A stretch of DNA of 64,000 bases from NCBI RefSeq assembly GCF_028751195.1, contig NZ_CP066784.1, forward strand, positions 434,001-498,000, read 5' to 3'. Under the pieces are notes generated by a model, which did not search any database, was not told where the DNA came from, and saw only the letters and a list, made by a program, of their open reading frames with translations. Position 1 is the stretch's first letter. Each line of letters begins with the position of its first letter. Source of the DNA: Alicyclobacillus sp. ALC3. GTDB taxonomy: Bacteria; Bacillota; Bacilli; Alicyclobacillales; Alicyclobacillaceae. Positions 41,321 to 50,630 of this stretch are shown one piece after another. The translations under genes were made by a program, and so were the position numbers.

Positions 41321-42298
41321 TCAGCCTGTGATGCGTCTAAAAATGCGCAGTGCATTGTCACCGAGACGTTGGCCTGCCTCCGGACCGAGGCCGGCTTCTG
41401 CTAGGCCAAGTAAATCTCTAGGTTCCATATCAAACGGGTAGTCGCTTCCGATGACCATCCGGTCTCTCCCCACCCGCTCTGCCAATCCCGCCAAGATGCC
41501 TGCGTCAAATACGATGTGGTCGTAAGCAAAACGATGGAGATAGGACGACGGCAGCATCCTTACACTCTTTGCCTCAGGCCGAACTTGGTGACCGTGATCG
41601 AGCCGTCCCACAGCATAGGGCAGATACCCACCTCCGTGCACGAGTACAATGGTCAGGTTTGGGAAACGATCCATGACCCCGGCCATAATCAGTCGACTCG
41701 CCGCGACGGTGGTGTCCATCGGGTTTCCGAGCAGATTGCTGAGGTAGTAGTCTTGCAAAGGCGGCATGATAGCCCGAGTCAGGGGGTGGAGCATCACAGG
41801 TACTGCGAGTTTCTCTGCCGCGCGCCAGAACGGGTCAAACGCCGGGTCGTCGAGCCAGAGACCGCCTACCCGGGTCCCAATCAAAGCGCCTACTGCACCA
41901 TCTTCCTCGACGGAGATTGTCAATTCCTTTGCAGCGAGCTCTCCGTAGGGCAGCGGCACGCTCGCCAAGAACCGAAAGCGGTCCGGATTCGACCTCACTG
42001 CGGTGGCCAGTCCTTGATTGACGGCCCTGTGAAATGCCCTTGCCGTAGCTTCCGGGAGGTCTGCGCCCAGCATGTCGAGCCAGGTAGACAGTACTTGCAT
42101 ATCCACGCCCGCTTCGTCCATGTGACGAAGACGAGTCTCCAAGTCTGTCATACCACGCGGCGTTGGCCTTGTTTCGACACTAGGGAAGACAAATCCACCC
42201 CGCTCCCGGTCATAAGAGAGGTCCGGCGCAAATTCCCCCGCCACAATCGCTTTGACCACTGCTGGGTCGAGATAGTGAGCGTGAACGTCGATAATCAC
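41321..42298 (-). CDS. ACMSD-type amidohydrolase/decarboxylase
   Basis: A 325-residue amidohydrolase-fold protein of the ACMSD group (Amidohydro_2). Metal ligands are visible as HAHY near the start (DVHAHYLD), an internal His in LHPLT, and SDYPFDM (Asp). VHGGGYLPYAVGRLDH is typical of decarboxylases of this group. Substrates of relatives are aromatic or muconate-type acids. The start is the GTG at 42298, behind GGAGGAGGGG. Last gene of the Liv/hydrolase operon (18 bases after livF). Confidence 0.8.
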   Translation of the reverse strand: MIIDVHAHYLDPAVVKAIVAGEFAPDLSYDRERGGFVFPSVETRPTPRGMTDLETRLRHMDEAGVDMQVLSTWLDMLGADLPEATARAFHRAVNQGLATAVRSNPDRFRFLASVPLPYGELAAKELTISVEEDGAVGALIGTRVGGLWLDDPAFDPFWRAAEKLAVPVMLHPLTRAIMPPLQDYYLSNLLGNPMDTTVAASRLIMAGVMDRFPNLTIVLVHGGGYLPYAVGRLDHGHQVRPEAKSVRMLPSSYLHRFAYDHIVFDAGILAGLAERVGRDRMVIGSDYPFDMEPRDLLGLAEAGLGPEAGQRLGDNALRIFRRITG

Positions 42299-42315
42299 CG
42301 ATTCCCCTCCTCCGC

Positions 42316-43050
42316 TTAGCGGTCGTTCGCCACCATCGCGCCGCCAAGGAACAGTTCTCCAATTTGGGGGTTCGCCAGCACCCACTCCGCAGTACCAGTC
42401 AAACGGACCCGTCCGTCTTCCATCACTACACCGTGGGTGGCCGCGCGCAAACCTGACCGAGCATTCTGCTCAACCAACAGTATCGTCCGCCCCGATTCAT
42501 GAAGCTGCTTGATAGTATCGAACAACTGTTTCAACGTCTTCGGGTCAAGACCCATGGACGGCTCGTCGAGCAACACCAGCTTCGGGTCGAGCATCAAGCA
42601 GCGCGCAAACTCGATCAACCGCTGCTGTCCCCCTGATAGGCTCGCCGCCCGCTCCGGGGCCCAGTTCTTGGCAGCCGGGAACAGTTCATACACCTGCGCG
42701 AGGCGCTTTTCTACCTGCGACTGGGAACGCAAGATAAACCCGCCCAATTTGATGTTTTCCTGGACAGTCATTTCAGGAAAGAGACTGTGGTCTTGCAACA
42801 CCTGCACAATGCCAGTATCGAGAATGTTGCGGCAGGACTGACCCTGCACTTCTCTCCCGTTGAAGCGAACGGTCCCGCGTTTTGGCGCGAGGAGGCCGCT
42901 GATGGTCTTCAAAACCGTGGACTTGCCCGCGCCGTTGGGGCCGACAATACAAGTCAGTGAGCCTTCCTCAACGACCAAGTCGAGCCCTTTGAGCACATCG
43001 GAGCCACCGTATCCAGCGACGACGCCTTGCATTTCAAGCAATGCTGCCAT
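42316..43050 (-). CDS. livF: Liv-type ABC transporter ATP-binding protein LivF
   Basis: A 244-residue ATPase of a branched-chain-amino-acid-type importer. Walker A is GPNGAGKST, the signature is SLSGGQQRLIEFAR, and Walker B is KLVLLDEPSMGLDP. LivF type is inferred from length and pairing with LivG. It starts five bases from the livG stop. The real substrate may be the acid or amide catabolised by neighbouring genes. Confidence 0.92.
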   Translation of the reverse strand: MAALLEMQGVVAGYGGSDVLKGLDLVVEEGSLTCIVGPNGAGKSTVLKTISGLLAPKRGTVRFNGREVQGQSCRNILDTGIVQVLQDHSLFPEMTVQENIKLGGFILRSQSQVEKRLAQVYELFPAAKNWAPERAASLSGGQQRLIEFARCLMLDPKLVLLDEPSMGLDPKTLKQLFDTIKQLHESGRTILLVEQNARSGLRAATHGVVMEDGRVRLTGTAEWVLANPQIGELFLGGAMVANDR

Positions 43051-43054
43051 GTCA

Positions 43055-43789
43055 TCAATCCCCCAAATACGCGTCTAGGACTGCTTCATTCTTGCGCACT
43101 TTGTCTGGTGTGCCACTGTCGAGCGTCTGTCCACGGTGCATGACCGTGACGTGGTCGCACAGTTCCATCACAAACCCCATGTTGTGCTCGACAATCAGGA
43201 ACGTGACGCCGTTTCTGTTCAGCTCCTCGATACGGTTCCTGATATGGCCAATCATCGTCGGATTGACGCCTCCAGCCGGTTCGTCAAGTAAAATCACTTC
43301 CGGTTCGAGCATCATGACAGTCGCGATCTCCAAAAGTTTCCTCTGACCGTATGACAAATTGCCTGCGTGAAGGTGAGCCAGCTTCGCAATTCCAACCAGA
43401 TTCAAAAGTTCCATGGCCCGCTGACGGTCTGCGTGCGAAGCCCACCCCCCGAACAATGTCTTGCCAAAGCCATCGCGGCTTGGGACAAACATGTTCTCCA
43501 GTACGGTCAGTCGGCTGAAGATACGGGTCAATTGAAAGGTCCGGCCAATTCCAAGCGACATGATGCGTCCGGGTCGGTACAAGCCAATTTGCTGGCCACG
43601 GAACACCACCTGTCCTGCGTCAGCTTGTGCATAGCCGGTGATCACGTTGAAAAGGGTCGTCTTGCCGGAACCGTTGGGTCCAATCAGACCATGAATTTCC
43701 CCTTCCTCCACCGCGATGGACGCGCCGTTCAGGGCCTGTATGCCGCCAAACGCTTTTTTAATCCCCTCAGCCTGTAAAATCGTGCTCAT
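43055..43789 (-). CDS. livG: Liv-type ABC transporter ATP-binding protein LivG
   Basis: A 244-residue ATPase. Walker A is GPNGSGKTT, the signature is LSYGQRKLLEIA, and Walker B is EVILLDEPAGGVNP (the AGGVNP ending is characteristic of LivG). Its ATG overlaps the livM stop. Cytoplasmic partner of LivF. Confidence 0.92.
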   Translation of the reverse strand: MSTILQAEGIKKAFGGIQALNGASIAVEEGEIHGLIGPNGSGKTTLFNVITGYAQADAGQVVFRGQQIGLYRPGRIMSLGIGRTFQLTRIFSRLTVLENMFVPSRDGFGKTLFGGWASHADRQRAMELLNLVGIAKLAHLHAGNLSYGQRKLLEIATVMMLEPEVILLDEPAGGVNPTMIGHIRNRIEELNRNGVTFLIVEHNMGFVMELCDHVTVMHRGQTLDSGTPDKVRKNEAVLDAYLGD

Positions 43790-44802
43790 ACGGATGCCTC
43801 CTCCTCCGCTTTGTTGCGCGGATTGGCGTTCTGAGCGTCGTCCGTGTGGTTCTTACGTGTCGCCATCCACTGGGGCAACTTGCGGCGAAGAGACGGCCAA
43901 ATTCCGTCTGGGAGCAACAGGATGATGACAAGGAACAGGGCACCATACATGATTAAGTAGAGGCTCGCGCCACCTGCTATGGCGAAAATTTGGCGGGCCG
44001 GCTCAATGATGAACGCCCCCAAGATGGGACCACTGAGTGTACCAATCCCGCCGGTGAAGGTCATGAGTGCCATCGCTAGGTCATTCAGCGGGTTAAACAG
44101 GGTAGCCGGATACAAGTAGGTGACAAAGTAGCCATAGAGACCTCCTGCCATGGCAATGAAAAAGGCGGCAATCACAAAGGCCGCCAATTTCGATGGACCC
44201 GTCTTCACGCCGAGTCCTTCGGCGCGGTCCTCATCGTCACGTATTGCCAAGAGCCCTAAGCCAAAGCGTGAGTGCCGTACCCACCAGGAAACGCACAGCG
44301 TCAGGACTAACAGTGCTAACCCGACGTAGTAAAAGGGATAGTTAAAGAAGCCACTCGACCAGGTCGGGATGGGCATCGGAAGACCAGAAGAGCCATTGGT
44401 TAGGCCCGTTAAGTTGTACGACAACAACTGGAAGATGAAGAAGTAGGCGATGGTAATGACGACAAATGTATGACGGCGCGTCCGCAGTGCCAAATAGCCG
44501 AAAGGCACGGAAATAATCGCTGCCACCAAACCGCCAACCAGCAACAAGGCGAACGGAGCCCAGCCTGGGCTGACATTCCAAGCCTTTGCCAGAATCGCCA
44601 CAGCGTACGCCCCAATGCCAAAAAACGAAGCGTGACCCAACGAGATGTATCCGGAATACCCGCCAAGAATGTTCCAAGCTGAGGCCATGGTCGCATAAAT
44701 GAGTGTGAACACGCCGATCGTCGTAACGACCGGATTCGTGAACACGAGCGGGAACACAATCGACAGGACAAGCAACGCAAGCGGGCTCCACTTTCTAATC
44801 AC
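43786..44802 (-). CDS. livM: Liv-type ABC transporter permease LivM
   Basis: A 338-residue permease with eight to ten helices. It shows the LivM blocks ILGGYSGYISLGHASFFGIGAY and AIRDDEDRAEGLGV (cytoplasmic coupling loop). The GTG start overlaps the livH stop (TAGTG). The Arg/Lys-rich tail is usual. Confidence 0.92.
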   Translation of the reverse strand: MIRKWSPLALLVLSIVFPLVFTNPVVTTIGVFTLIYATMASAWNILGGYSGYISLGHASFFGIGAYAVAILAKAWNVSPGWAPFALLLVGGLVAAIISVPFGYLALRTRRHTFVVITIAYFFIFQLLSYNLTGLTNGSSGLPMPIPTWSSGFFNYPFYYVGLALLVLTLCVSWWVRHSRFGLGLLAIRDDEDRAEGLGVKTGPSKLAAFVIAAFFIAMAGGLYGYFVTYLYPATLFNPLNDLAMALMTFTGGIGTLSGPILGAFIIEPARQIFAIAGGASLYLIMYGALFLVIILLLPDGIWPSLRRKLPQWMATRKNHTDDAQNANPRNKAEEEASV

Positions 44803-45683
44803 TATTGCTTCCTCCCTTCAGGCCGCCCGAACATTCCTTGGGGTCGGACAAGCATGACAATGACGAGGATGGCGAAGAACACCAGCGTTGACCACACTGG
44901 GGACCAAGCGACTGCAATGAAGTCTTCAACCGTCAACATGATGAGTGAAGCAATCATGGCTCCACTGAGACTCCCCATGCCGCCAAGAATAATGACGACC
45001 AAGAGTCTTGAAATCAAGTCGTATGAGCTCCCAGGGTCAAACGCGTTGACCGCCCCAAACGCCATACCTCCGGCGGCTGCCAACGCCGTGCCAAGGCCGA
45101 ACGTTACGGCCTGCACCCACTCCACGTTGATGCCAATCAACTGCGCTGCCGTGCGGTTCTGCATACTCGCCCGAATCGCCTGGCCAAAGCGCGTTTTATA
45201 CAGGACAAAGTAAAGCGCCGACAAGAAAATTACGGCTAAGCCGAAAGTAAAGATGTAGATGTAGGCTACATGAATGCCCGCGATGTCCACTGAGGCTGTC
45301 GTGTACCACGCCTGTAGTTGTACGAAATTGGTCGAAAAGACTGCACCGAGCACCCCTTCAATCAAGAGTGCCAAACCGAACGTGACCATGATCGACAGCA
45401 TGGTTCGATCCTTCTTGAGTGGCCGAATCAGCACCCACTGGATGGCCACCCCGAAGATGAACATCAGGGGCATGGTGATGAGGAGGCCGAGCATCAAATC
45501 CACATGCAGGAGTTGCTCCAAGGCGTAACTGAGGTAGGCACCCATGACCACCAACGCGCCCTGACCCACATTGATTATGTCCATGACTCCAAAGATGAGG
45601 GTGAGTCCGGATGCCATTAACGCGTATACACCACCCGTGAGAATCCCCATGATGATAGCCTCAATCACTAGATGTAGATTCAT
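44802..45683 (-). CDS. livH: Liv-type ABC transporter permease LivH
   Basis: A 293-residue permease. Typical motifs are GVYALMASGLTLIFGVMDIINVGQGA near the N-terminus, and ASMQNRTAAQLIGINV (coupling loop). The ATG at 45683 follows AAAGGGGG. It forms the membrane channel with LivM. Confidence 0.92.
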   Translation of the reverse strand: MNLHLVIEAIIMGILTGGVYALMASGLTLIFGVMDIINVGQGALVVMGAYLSYALEQLLHVDLMLGLLITMPLMFIFGVAIQWVLIRPLKKDRTMLSIMVTFGLALLIEGVLGAVFSTNFVQLQAWYTTASVDIAGIHVAYIYIFTFGLAVIFLSALYFVLYKTRFGQAIRASMQNRTAAQLIGINVEWVQAVTFGLGTALAAAGGMAFGAVNAFDPGSSYDLISRLLVVIILGGMGSLSGAMIASLIMLTVEDFIAVAWSPVWSTLVFFAILVIVMLVRPQGMFGRPEGRKQ

Positions 45684-45755
45684 GACATTTCCCCCTTTCA
45701 CCTCGCAAAACTGCCACTCGGGCAAGGGCAGTCACGCCCTTGCCCGATGGCGTTG

Positions 45756-47036
45756 TCAGGAAAACCACTTCGGCTTCGGGTAAAGCGGACTGGCTGTGGC
45801 AATCGAAGACGGATACACGGGGACAGCCGTGCCATTTTGCCATTGCACCAAGAACGACTGTCCATTCGGTTCGCCCACTGAGTTGAACTTCAACGGCCCT
45901 TGAATCGTGTCAAAGGTCATCGAGTGGAGGGCCTGAATGAGCGTCTTGTTGTTGATGCTGTGGGTGTGTTCCACCGCCTGCTGAACAACCTGCCCAACAG
46001 ACCAAGCCTCGGCGGCATCGGAGTTAATACCTCCTGCAGTGCCACCGTACGTCTTGAGGTAGTCTTGGATGAAGGTCTGGTTCCCATCTGTTTTTGCGCC
46101 GTACCACCAGCCCGCTGGCACCATAATACCTTGGGTGTTTTTGAGACCGACGGCCTTGGAGAACTGACTGCCCTGGTCAGGTCCTGCGGTCTCCACCAAA
46201 GCCTTTGGACTGTAGTGTTGTTGTTCAAACTGCTGCACAAAGGCAATCGCATCAGGCAACTGCGTGCCCAAGAGAACAACCTGTGCCTTCGAGTTGATTA
46301 CGCCATCTGCAATCGGGGAGTAGTCTGTCGTCTCTGCCGGATAGACCCGAAAGTACACAGTCTTGACTCCGCCTTTCTGCAAGATTTGCTGAGCAACTTG
46401 CAACTGCGGTTGTGTGAACGGGTCATTCTCTGTCGCATAGGCTGCAGTCTTAGGCCGCTCTGATGGCGGTAAACTCAGAATCCAGTGTGCAAAGCTCACC
46501 AAATTGTCGACAACCGGGGCTGGCTGCACAAACACCAGATTGGGCAATTTGGCCTGAAATACCGCCGGACCGCCGCCAGCTGGTTCTGGGAAGGCGTAGC
46601 CATACCGATTCGCAATGGTGGCGGCCGGCGTAGTCAAGAGAGAGGAGAACGGACCAAACACCAAGTTGACATGGTCCACGTTGATCAAAGTCTGGTAGTT
46701 CGTAACAACCTGTGTGGTGCTCGAAGCGTCATTGAGGAAAATGAGCTTGACCTGACGACCCAGTAGACCACCGTGTCGGTTGACGTAGTTCGCCCACAGC
46801 TTGTAACCGGCTTCAATCGACTGACCATCACCCGAGAAGTCGCCCGACAGCGAGACGGAAATGCCAATTTTTATTGGAGCTTTCGATGCGCTTCCCGTCG
46901 CATTTCCAGTACCACCGCCACCACCTGCGCTGTTGCCGCAAGCGGTTACAAGCATACCCGTCGCTACTGCGGCTACAGCCATTGACATGCGGCTCTTCTT
47001 ACCGAGTTTTCTCCACTGAACACTCAACCTGCTCAC
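45756..47036 (-). CDS. Liv-type ABC transporter substrate-binding lipoprotein
   Basis: A 426-residue periplasmic-binding-type lipoprotein. The N-terminus (MSRLSVQWRKLGKKSRMSM) leads into a helix and the lipobox LVTAC at about residue 33, followed by a Gly/Asn/Ser linker. The start of the mature domain, KIGISVSLSGDFSGDGQSIE, is the Peripla_BP_6 (LivJ/K) signature. The GTG start follows AAAGGGG. Ligand unknown; the pocket cannot be read by eye. Confidence 0.92.
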   Translation of the reverse strand: MSRLSVQWRKLGKKSRMSMAVAAVATGMLVTACGNSAGGGGGTGNATGSASKAPIKIGISVSLSGDFSGDGQSIEAGYKLWANYVNRHGGLLGRQVKLIFLNDASSTTQVVTNYQTLINVDHVNLVFGPFSSLLTTPAATIANRYGYAFPEPAGGGPAVFQAKLPNLVFVQPAPVVDNLVSFAHWILSLPPSERPKTAAYATENDPFTQPQLQVAQQILQKGGVKTVYFRVYPAETTDYSPIADGVINSKAQVVLLGTQLPDAIAFVQQFEQQHYSPKALVETAGPDQGSQFSKAVGLKNTQGIMVPAGWWYGAKTDGNQTFIQDYLKTYGGTAGGINSDAAEAWSVGQVVQQAVEHTHSINNKTLIQALHSMTFDTIQGPLKFNSVGEPNGQSFLVQWQNGTAVPVYPSSIATASPLYPKPKWFS

Positions 47037-47053
47037 ACTTAACCCCTTCTTTC

Positions 47054-48133
47054 TTAAATAGAGTCAGAAGTCAGTTGCTGCATCATCCAATCCGCCTGCC
47101 TCGTGCGCACTAGGTACGGCATGTTGTTTACGAGGTGATTCCCCCCTTTAACAACCCAAAGTTCCGCCTTCTCTCCGGCTTCGTCGGCAATGTGTTGGGG
47201 CGAATCTTCTACCGGAAACAAGCGGTCGTGTTCGCCATGGATGACCAGCATCGGGTGTGAGAGTTGTGAGAGTAAACCTTCCAAGGTGAACTGTAGTAGG
47301 TAGTCACGGGCCTCCTCGGCAGACCCTTTCCCGGACCTCGCAATAAAGGCCTGGCGGGTCAACAAAGGAACCGTGTCAAAGTCATCAGCAAGGCAATAGG
47401 CGCCACCGGACTCGATGGTCGCCTTGATACGCGGTTCACAAGCAGCCGCACGAGCCGCGTAGTAACCCCCCACGCTCACCCCCATGACCCCGATGCGCTC
47501 GCGGTCGAGATCCCCCCGAGACTCGGTGTAATCGACGACGGCGGAGACAATTGCTTCGTAGTTCGGCCACATCGGGACACCGGCATCTTCGAGTTCCCCC
47601 TGTCCCGGGCCATCAATTGCCAAAACCGCCATGCCGCGTGACAGAAAGTCATCTCCGTAGCGGTGTAGCTCCTCCTTAACCGAATCGAGTCCTGGAATGA
47701 GGACCACGATCGGTGGGCACGACTGATGTTCTGGTTTTCTGAGGATCCCGGGAATGATCAGACCTGAAGGCCCGGGAATGGACACATGCTCAACCACCCC
47801 CGGCCACAGTTTTGCAGAGAGGCGATACGACTCCTGGGCCCGCCGCGAGGCTTGCAACCGTTCATCTGGGTAATCGACAAACATGTATTTGCCGAAGTGG
47901 TAAGCCATCGACGCCTGAAAATAGTGCTGCGCCGCAGATAGCGTCCGTCCCTCGCGCACCGCGTCTTCGCCAAGGCCATAGTGCTTATCCCCGAGCTCGG
48001 AAAAGACTCTACACCAATCCTTCCACTCCTCGATTCGGGAAGTGGCAGCCAAGTAGTCGTTATAGTCAATCCCGTTTGCGATGAACCGCGGTGCCCAGTT
48101 GCGAACTGCGCTTGCTACTCGTTCGTCAGCCAT
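47054..48133 (-). CDS. Alpha/beta hydrolase, FrsA/2,6-dihydropseudooxynicotine-hydrolase type
   Basis: A 359-residue hydrolase with a helical N-terminal cap (about 1-130) and an alpha/beta core. The triad is the Ser in GVSVGG, the Asp in GEHDRLFP and the His in GGNHLVNN. The cap plus DGPGQGELED places it with C-C bond hydrolases and esterases like 2,6-dihydropseudooxynicotine hydrolase. It probably cleaves a diketone or ester intermediate. The ATG follows GGTGGGG. Its role in the operon is inferred only. Confidence 0.8.
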   Translation of the reverse strand: MADERVASAVRNWAPRFIANGIDYNDYLAATSRIEEWKDWCRVFSELGDKHYGLGEDAVREGRTLSAAQHYFQASMAYHFGKYMFVDYPDERLQASRRAQESYRLSAKLWPGVVEHVSIPGPSGLIIPGILRKPEHQSCPPIVVLIPGLDSVKEELHRYGDDFLSRGMAVLAIDGPGQGELEDAGVPMWPNYEAIVSAVVDYTESRGDLDRERIGVMGVSVGGYYAARAAACEPRIKATIESGGAYCLADDFDTVPLLTRQAFIARSGKGSAEEARDYLLQFTLEGLLSQLSHPMLVIHGEHDRLFPVEDSPQHIADEAGEKAELWVVKGGNHLVNNMPYLVRTRQADWMMQQLTSDSI

Positions 48134-48293
48134 TTCCCCACCACTTTCTGCAGGTTTTCGACGAAGAAAAAGTTCCTAGAGACCTTTTGTGACGCAATAC
48201 CACCCCTATTAATCTGAAGCAAAGAAGTAATCAGTCTATTTGATTGCTGAGGAGAGCACGCCAATCGGGCCGCCTCCAAGTGAGAACTCCGTG

Positions 48294-49181
48294 TTACTCC
48301 AATCCGGCTTCTTCCGCTGCAATCCGCGACACTGCAGACCAGTCTTGTTTTGCGCGACCGCGTGCAACAGAGGCGAGGAACCGGTCATGTAACAAGCTTG
48401 CGAGAGGCATCGGGTTGTTCGTCTCGTTCGCCTCTTTCAGGACTAGGTTGCAGTCCTTGAGACCGAGGGTTACAGAGAACCCTGCAGGTTCAAACGTCTT
48501 GTTCGCGATCATCTCGCCGTACCCATGGTAGACCGTGCAGTTGAACAGCGTATTCGCGTACACTTCCGCCGCCAGCGCCCGGTCGATGCCGTTCTTCTCC
48601 GCCAGGTTAAACGCCTCCGCCATCGCCTCCATTGCGGCCATGATCAGGAAATTTCCACCCAGTTTCACGATGTTGGCGTTTCCTGGTTCTTCACTGACAT
48701 CGAAGATGCGCTGACCGATCGCCTCTTGCAGCGGACGAACACGCTCCTTGGCCTCCTTCGAGCCAGCAGAGAGAATGAACAGCTTGTGTGCAGCCGCAGC
48801 CTCTGGACGGCCAAAGACAGGTGCTGCGACATAGTGACTTCCCCGCTCCGCGTGGTAGGTCGCGAGCTTGCGCGCAGTCTCTGGAGAAACAGTGCTCATC
48901 GACAGATGCACGCCCCCCTGCCCGAGTTTCTCCCCAAACCCGTTTTCGCCAAGGACCATCTCTTCCAGCACTTTGTCGTTGGCAACCATCGTGATGGCAA
49001 CCCCGCCCGGAGTTACAGCGTCTGCCGGACTCGAAGCCAACTCCGCCCCCGCGCTCACTAGGTCTTTCGCCTTGTCAGCCGTACGGTTGTAGACCTTAAT
49101 TTGATATCCTCCCTTGACCAAGTGCATGGCCATTGGCTGTCCCATGTTTCCTAGTCCAATAAATCCAATGTTCTCGCTCAT
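48294..49181 (-). CDS. 3-Hydroxyisobutyrate dehydrogenase-family oxidoreductase
   Basis: A 295-residue beta-hydroxyacid dehydrogenase. The NAD(P) motif is IGFIGLGNMGQPMA, the substrate loop is SMSTVSPETAR (close to DxSTxxP), and the catalytic Lys lies in NIVKLGGNFLI. Relatives reduce or oxidise 3-hydroxyisobutyrate, tartronate semialdehyde or related acids. The ATG follows TAGGAGG. It is part of the ALDH-Liv operon. Confidence 0.85.
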   Translation of the reverse strand: MSENIGFIGLGNMGQPMAMHLVKGGYQIKVYNRTADKAKDLVSAGAELASSPADAVTPGGVAITMVANDKVLEEMVLGENGFGEKLGQGGVHLSMSTVSPETARKLATYHAERGSHYVAAPVFGRPEAAAAHKLFILSAGSKEAKERVRPLQEAIGQRIFDVSEEPGNANIVKLGGNFLIMAAMEAMAEAFNLAEKNGIDRALAAEVYANTLFNCTVYHGYGEMIANKTFEPAGFSVTLGLKDCNLVLKEANETNNPMPLASLLHDRFLASVARGRAKQDWSAVSRIAAEEAGLE

Positions 49182-49252
49182 TCGCAATCCTCCTAAAATT
49201 GTCGTGTCCAAGATGACAGCGTGCGGTGTCGCCAAACAAGGTTTGAAAAAAG

Positions 49253-50554
49253 TTACAGCGGCTCGCTGCGGTTGAGATGCGATTGAATTTCTCGCACGCC
49301 GTTGAGCGCTCCCCCCGTCGTGTAGTAGCGAGGTCCAGCAATCACCAATTCTTCCGCTGGGAAGCGTGTGATGACCTCGCAACCGTCCTTGGTCACCACC
49401 AGTTCTTCCTCAATGCGCGCAGCAGACCATCCGTCAGACGCAGGCCAGAAAGTCTCCAAAGCAAATACCATGCCCTCTTGGATGACCTCGGGGTGGTCGA
49501 GCGAAACCAAGCGGCTGAAGACTGGCTTCTCCCAAATGGAAAGGCCGATGCCGTGGCCGTACTGCAGCGCAAAAGCGTCCTCTTCATTCGCAAAGCCAAA
49601 CTCCTGCGCCTTCGGCCAGACTTTGACAACATCTGCCGTAGTCGCGCCGGGCTTAATGACGCTGATTGCCGCGTCGAGGTAGTAACGGCAACGTTTATAG
49701 GCATCGACTAGCGCTGGCGATGCACTGCCGACAGCGAAGGTGCGGTAGTAGCACGTCCGGTAGCCCATATAGCTGTGAAGGATATCAAAGTAGGCAGGGT
49801 CGCCTTGGCGAAGCATGCGGTCTGTGTACACGTGAGGGTGCGGAGAACAGCGTTCGCCTGAAATTGCATTGACACCCTCAACGTGTTCGGAGCCGAGGTC
49901 GTAAAGCACCTTGTTGACCAGCGCTACGCACTCGTTCTCCCGAATCCCAGGTTTCATGGCGCGGTACAACTCATCGTACGCCGCATCCACCATCGAACAC
50001 GCAGTGTTCAACAGCGTGATCTCGTCCTGTGACTTAATCATTCTCACTTCAGCCATCAACTGTTGCCCGTCAACCACCTGAATGCCCTCTTTTTGTAGTG
50101 CAAAGAGCACAGGCAGTTCTACCACGTCCACCCCAAGAGGTTCTCCGAGTAGTCCACGCTCCTCTAGTTCGATCCGGATCCAGCGGGCCACCTTCTCCGC
50201 CTGTCCAGCCTCTGGCAGCATCGATCCGCGAAGCGTGGAGATGCCTGCGCGAGAGCGTTCGCCGAGCCACGGACTGTAGATTTGGTGGTGGCGTGCTGCT
50301 GACCCAAAGTCCCAGAGAATCGGTTCGTCGTCCTGTGCCAACAGAGTGAACCGCGTCAGCTTATCCATCGCCCACGTGCCAATGTGTGTCGCGGTTATGT
50401 AACGCACATTGTTCATGTCGAAGCATAGGAGTGCCCCCATCGGGGACTGCTTCAGAAGTTTCTTGACGCGTCTTAAACGGTCCTCGCGAAGCCGGTCAAA
50501 GTTGACGCGTTCTTCCCAGTCCACGCCCATCACACCGAATGTTTTGAGTGCCAT
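49253..50554 (-). CDS. M24 (creatinase/Xaa-Pro peptidase) superfamily protein with altered metal site
   Basis: A 433-residue two-domain protein: a creatinase-like N-terminal domain and a pita-bread C-terminal domain. Of the usual metal ligands, D257 (YFDILH), H334 (YGHGIG), E367 (ALETF) and the final Glu (RIEEELVVT) are present. The second Asp, which should lie at position 268, is Cys (YRTCYYRTF). It may therefore be a hydrolase with a changed or absent metal, as creatinase is. The ATG follows TTGGGAGG. It lies in the ALDH-Liv operon. Confidence 0.8.
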   Translation of the reverse strand: MALKTFGVMGVDWEERVNFDRLREDRLRRVKKLLKQSPMGALLCFDMNNVRYITATHIGTWAMDKLTRFTLLAQDDEPILWDFGSAARHHQIYSPWLGERSRAGISTLRGSMLPEAGQAEKVARWIRIELEERGLLGEPLGVDVVELPVLFALQKEGIQVVDGQQLMAEVRMIKSQDEITLLNTACSMVDAAYDELYRAMKPGIRENECVALVNKVLYDLGSEHVEGVNAISGERCSPHPHVYTDRMLRQGDPAYFDILHSYMGYRTCYYRTFAVGSASPALVDAYKRCRYYLDAAISVIKPGATTADVVKVWPKAQEFGFANEEDAFALQYGHGIGLSIWEKPVFSRLVSLDHPEVIQEGMVFALETFWPASDGWSAARIEEELVVTKDGCEVITRFPAEELVIAGPRYYTTGGALNGVREIQSHLNRSEPL

Positions 50555-50630
50555 TGAACAAGCCTCCCAAAGAGAATCTATTTATGTTCGAAATATAGAT
50601 ACTATTAAGATACGAGTTGTTCAACCAAAT

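Noticed and set aside
49253..50554. DddP-type DMSP lyase
   Set aside because: DddP belongs to the M24 superfamily but relies on a full set of metal ligands, and this protein has Cys at the second Asp.
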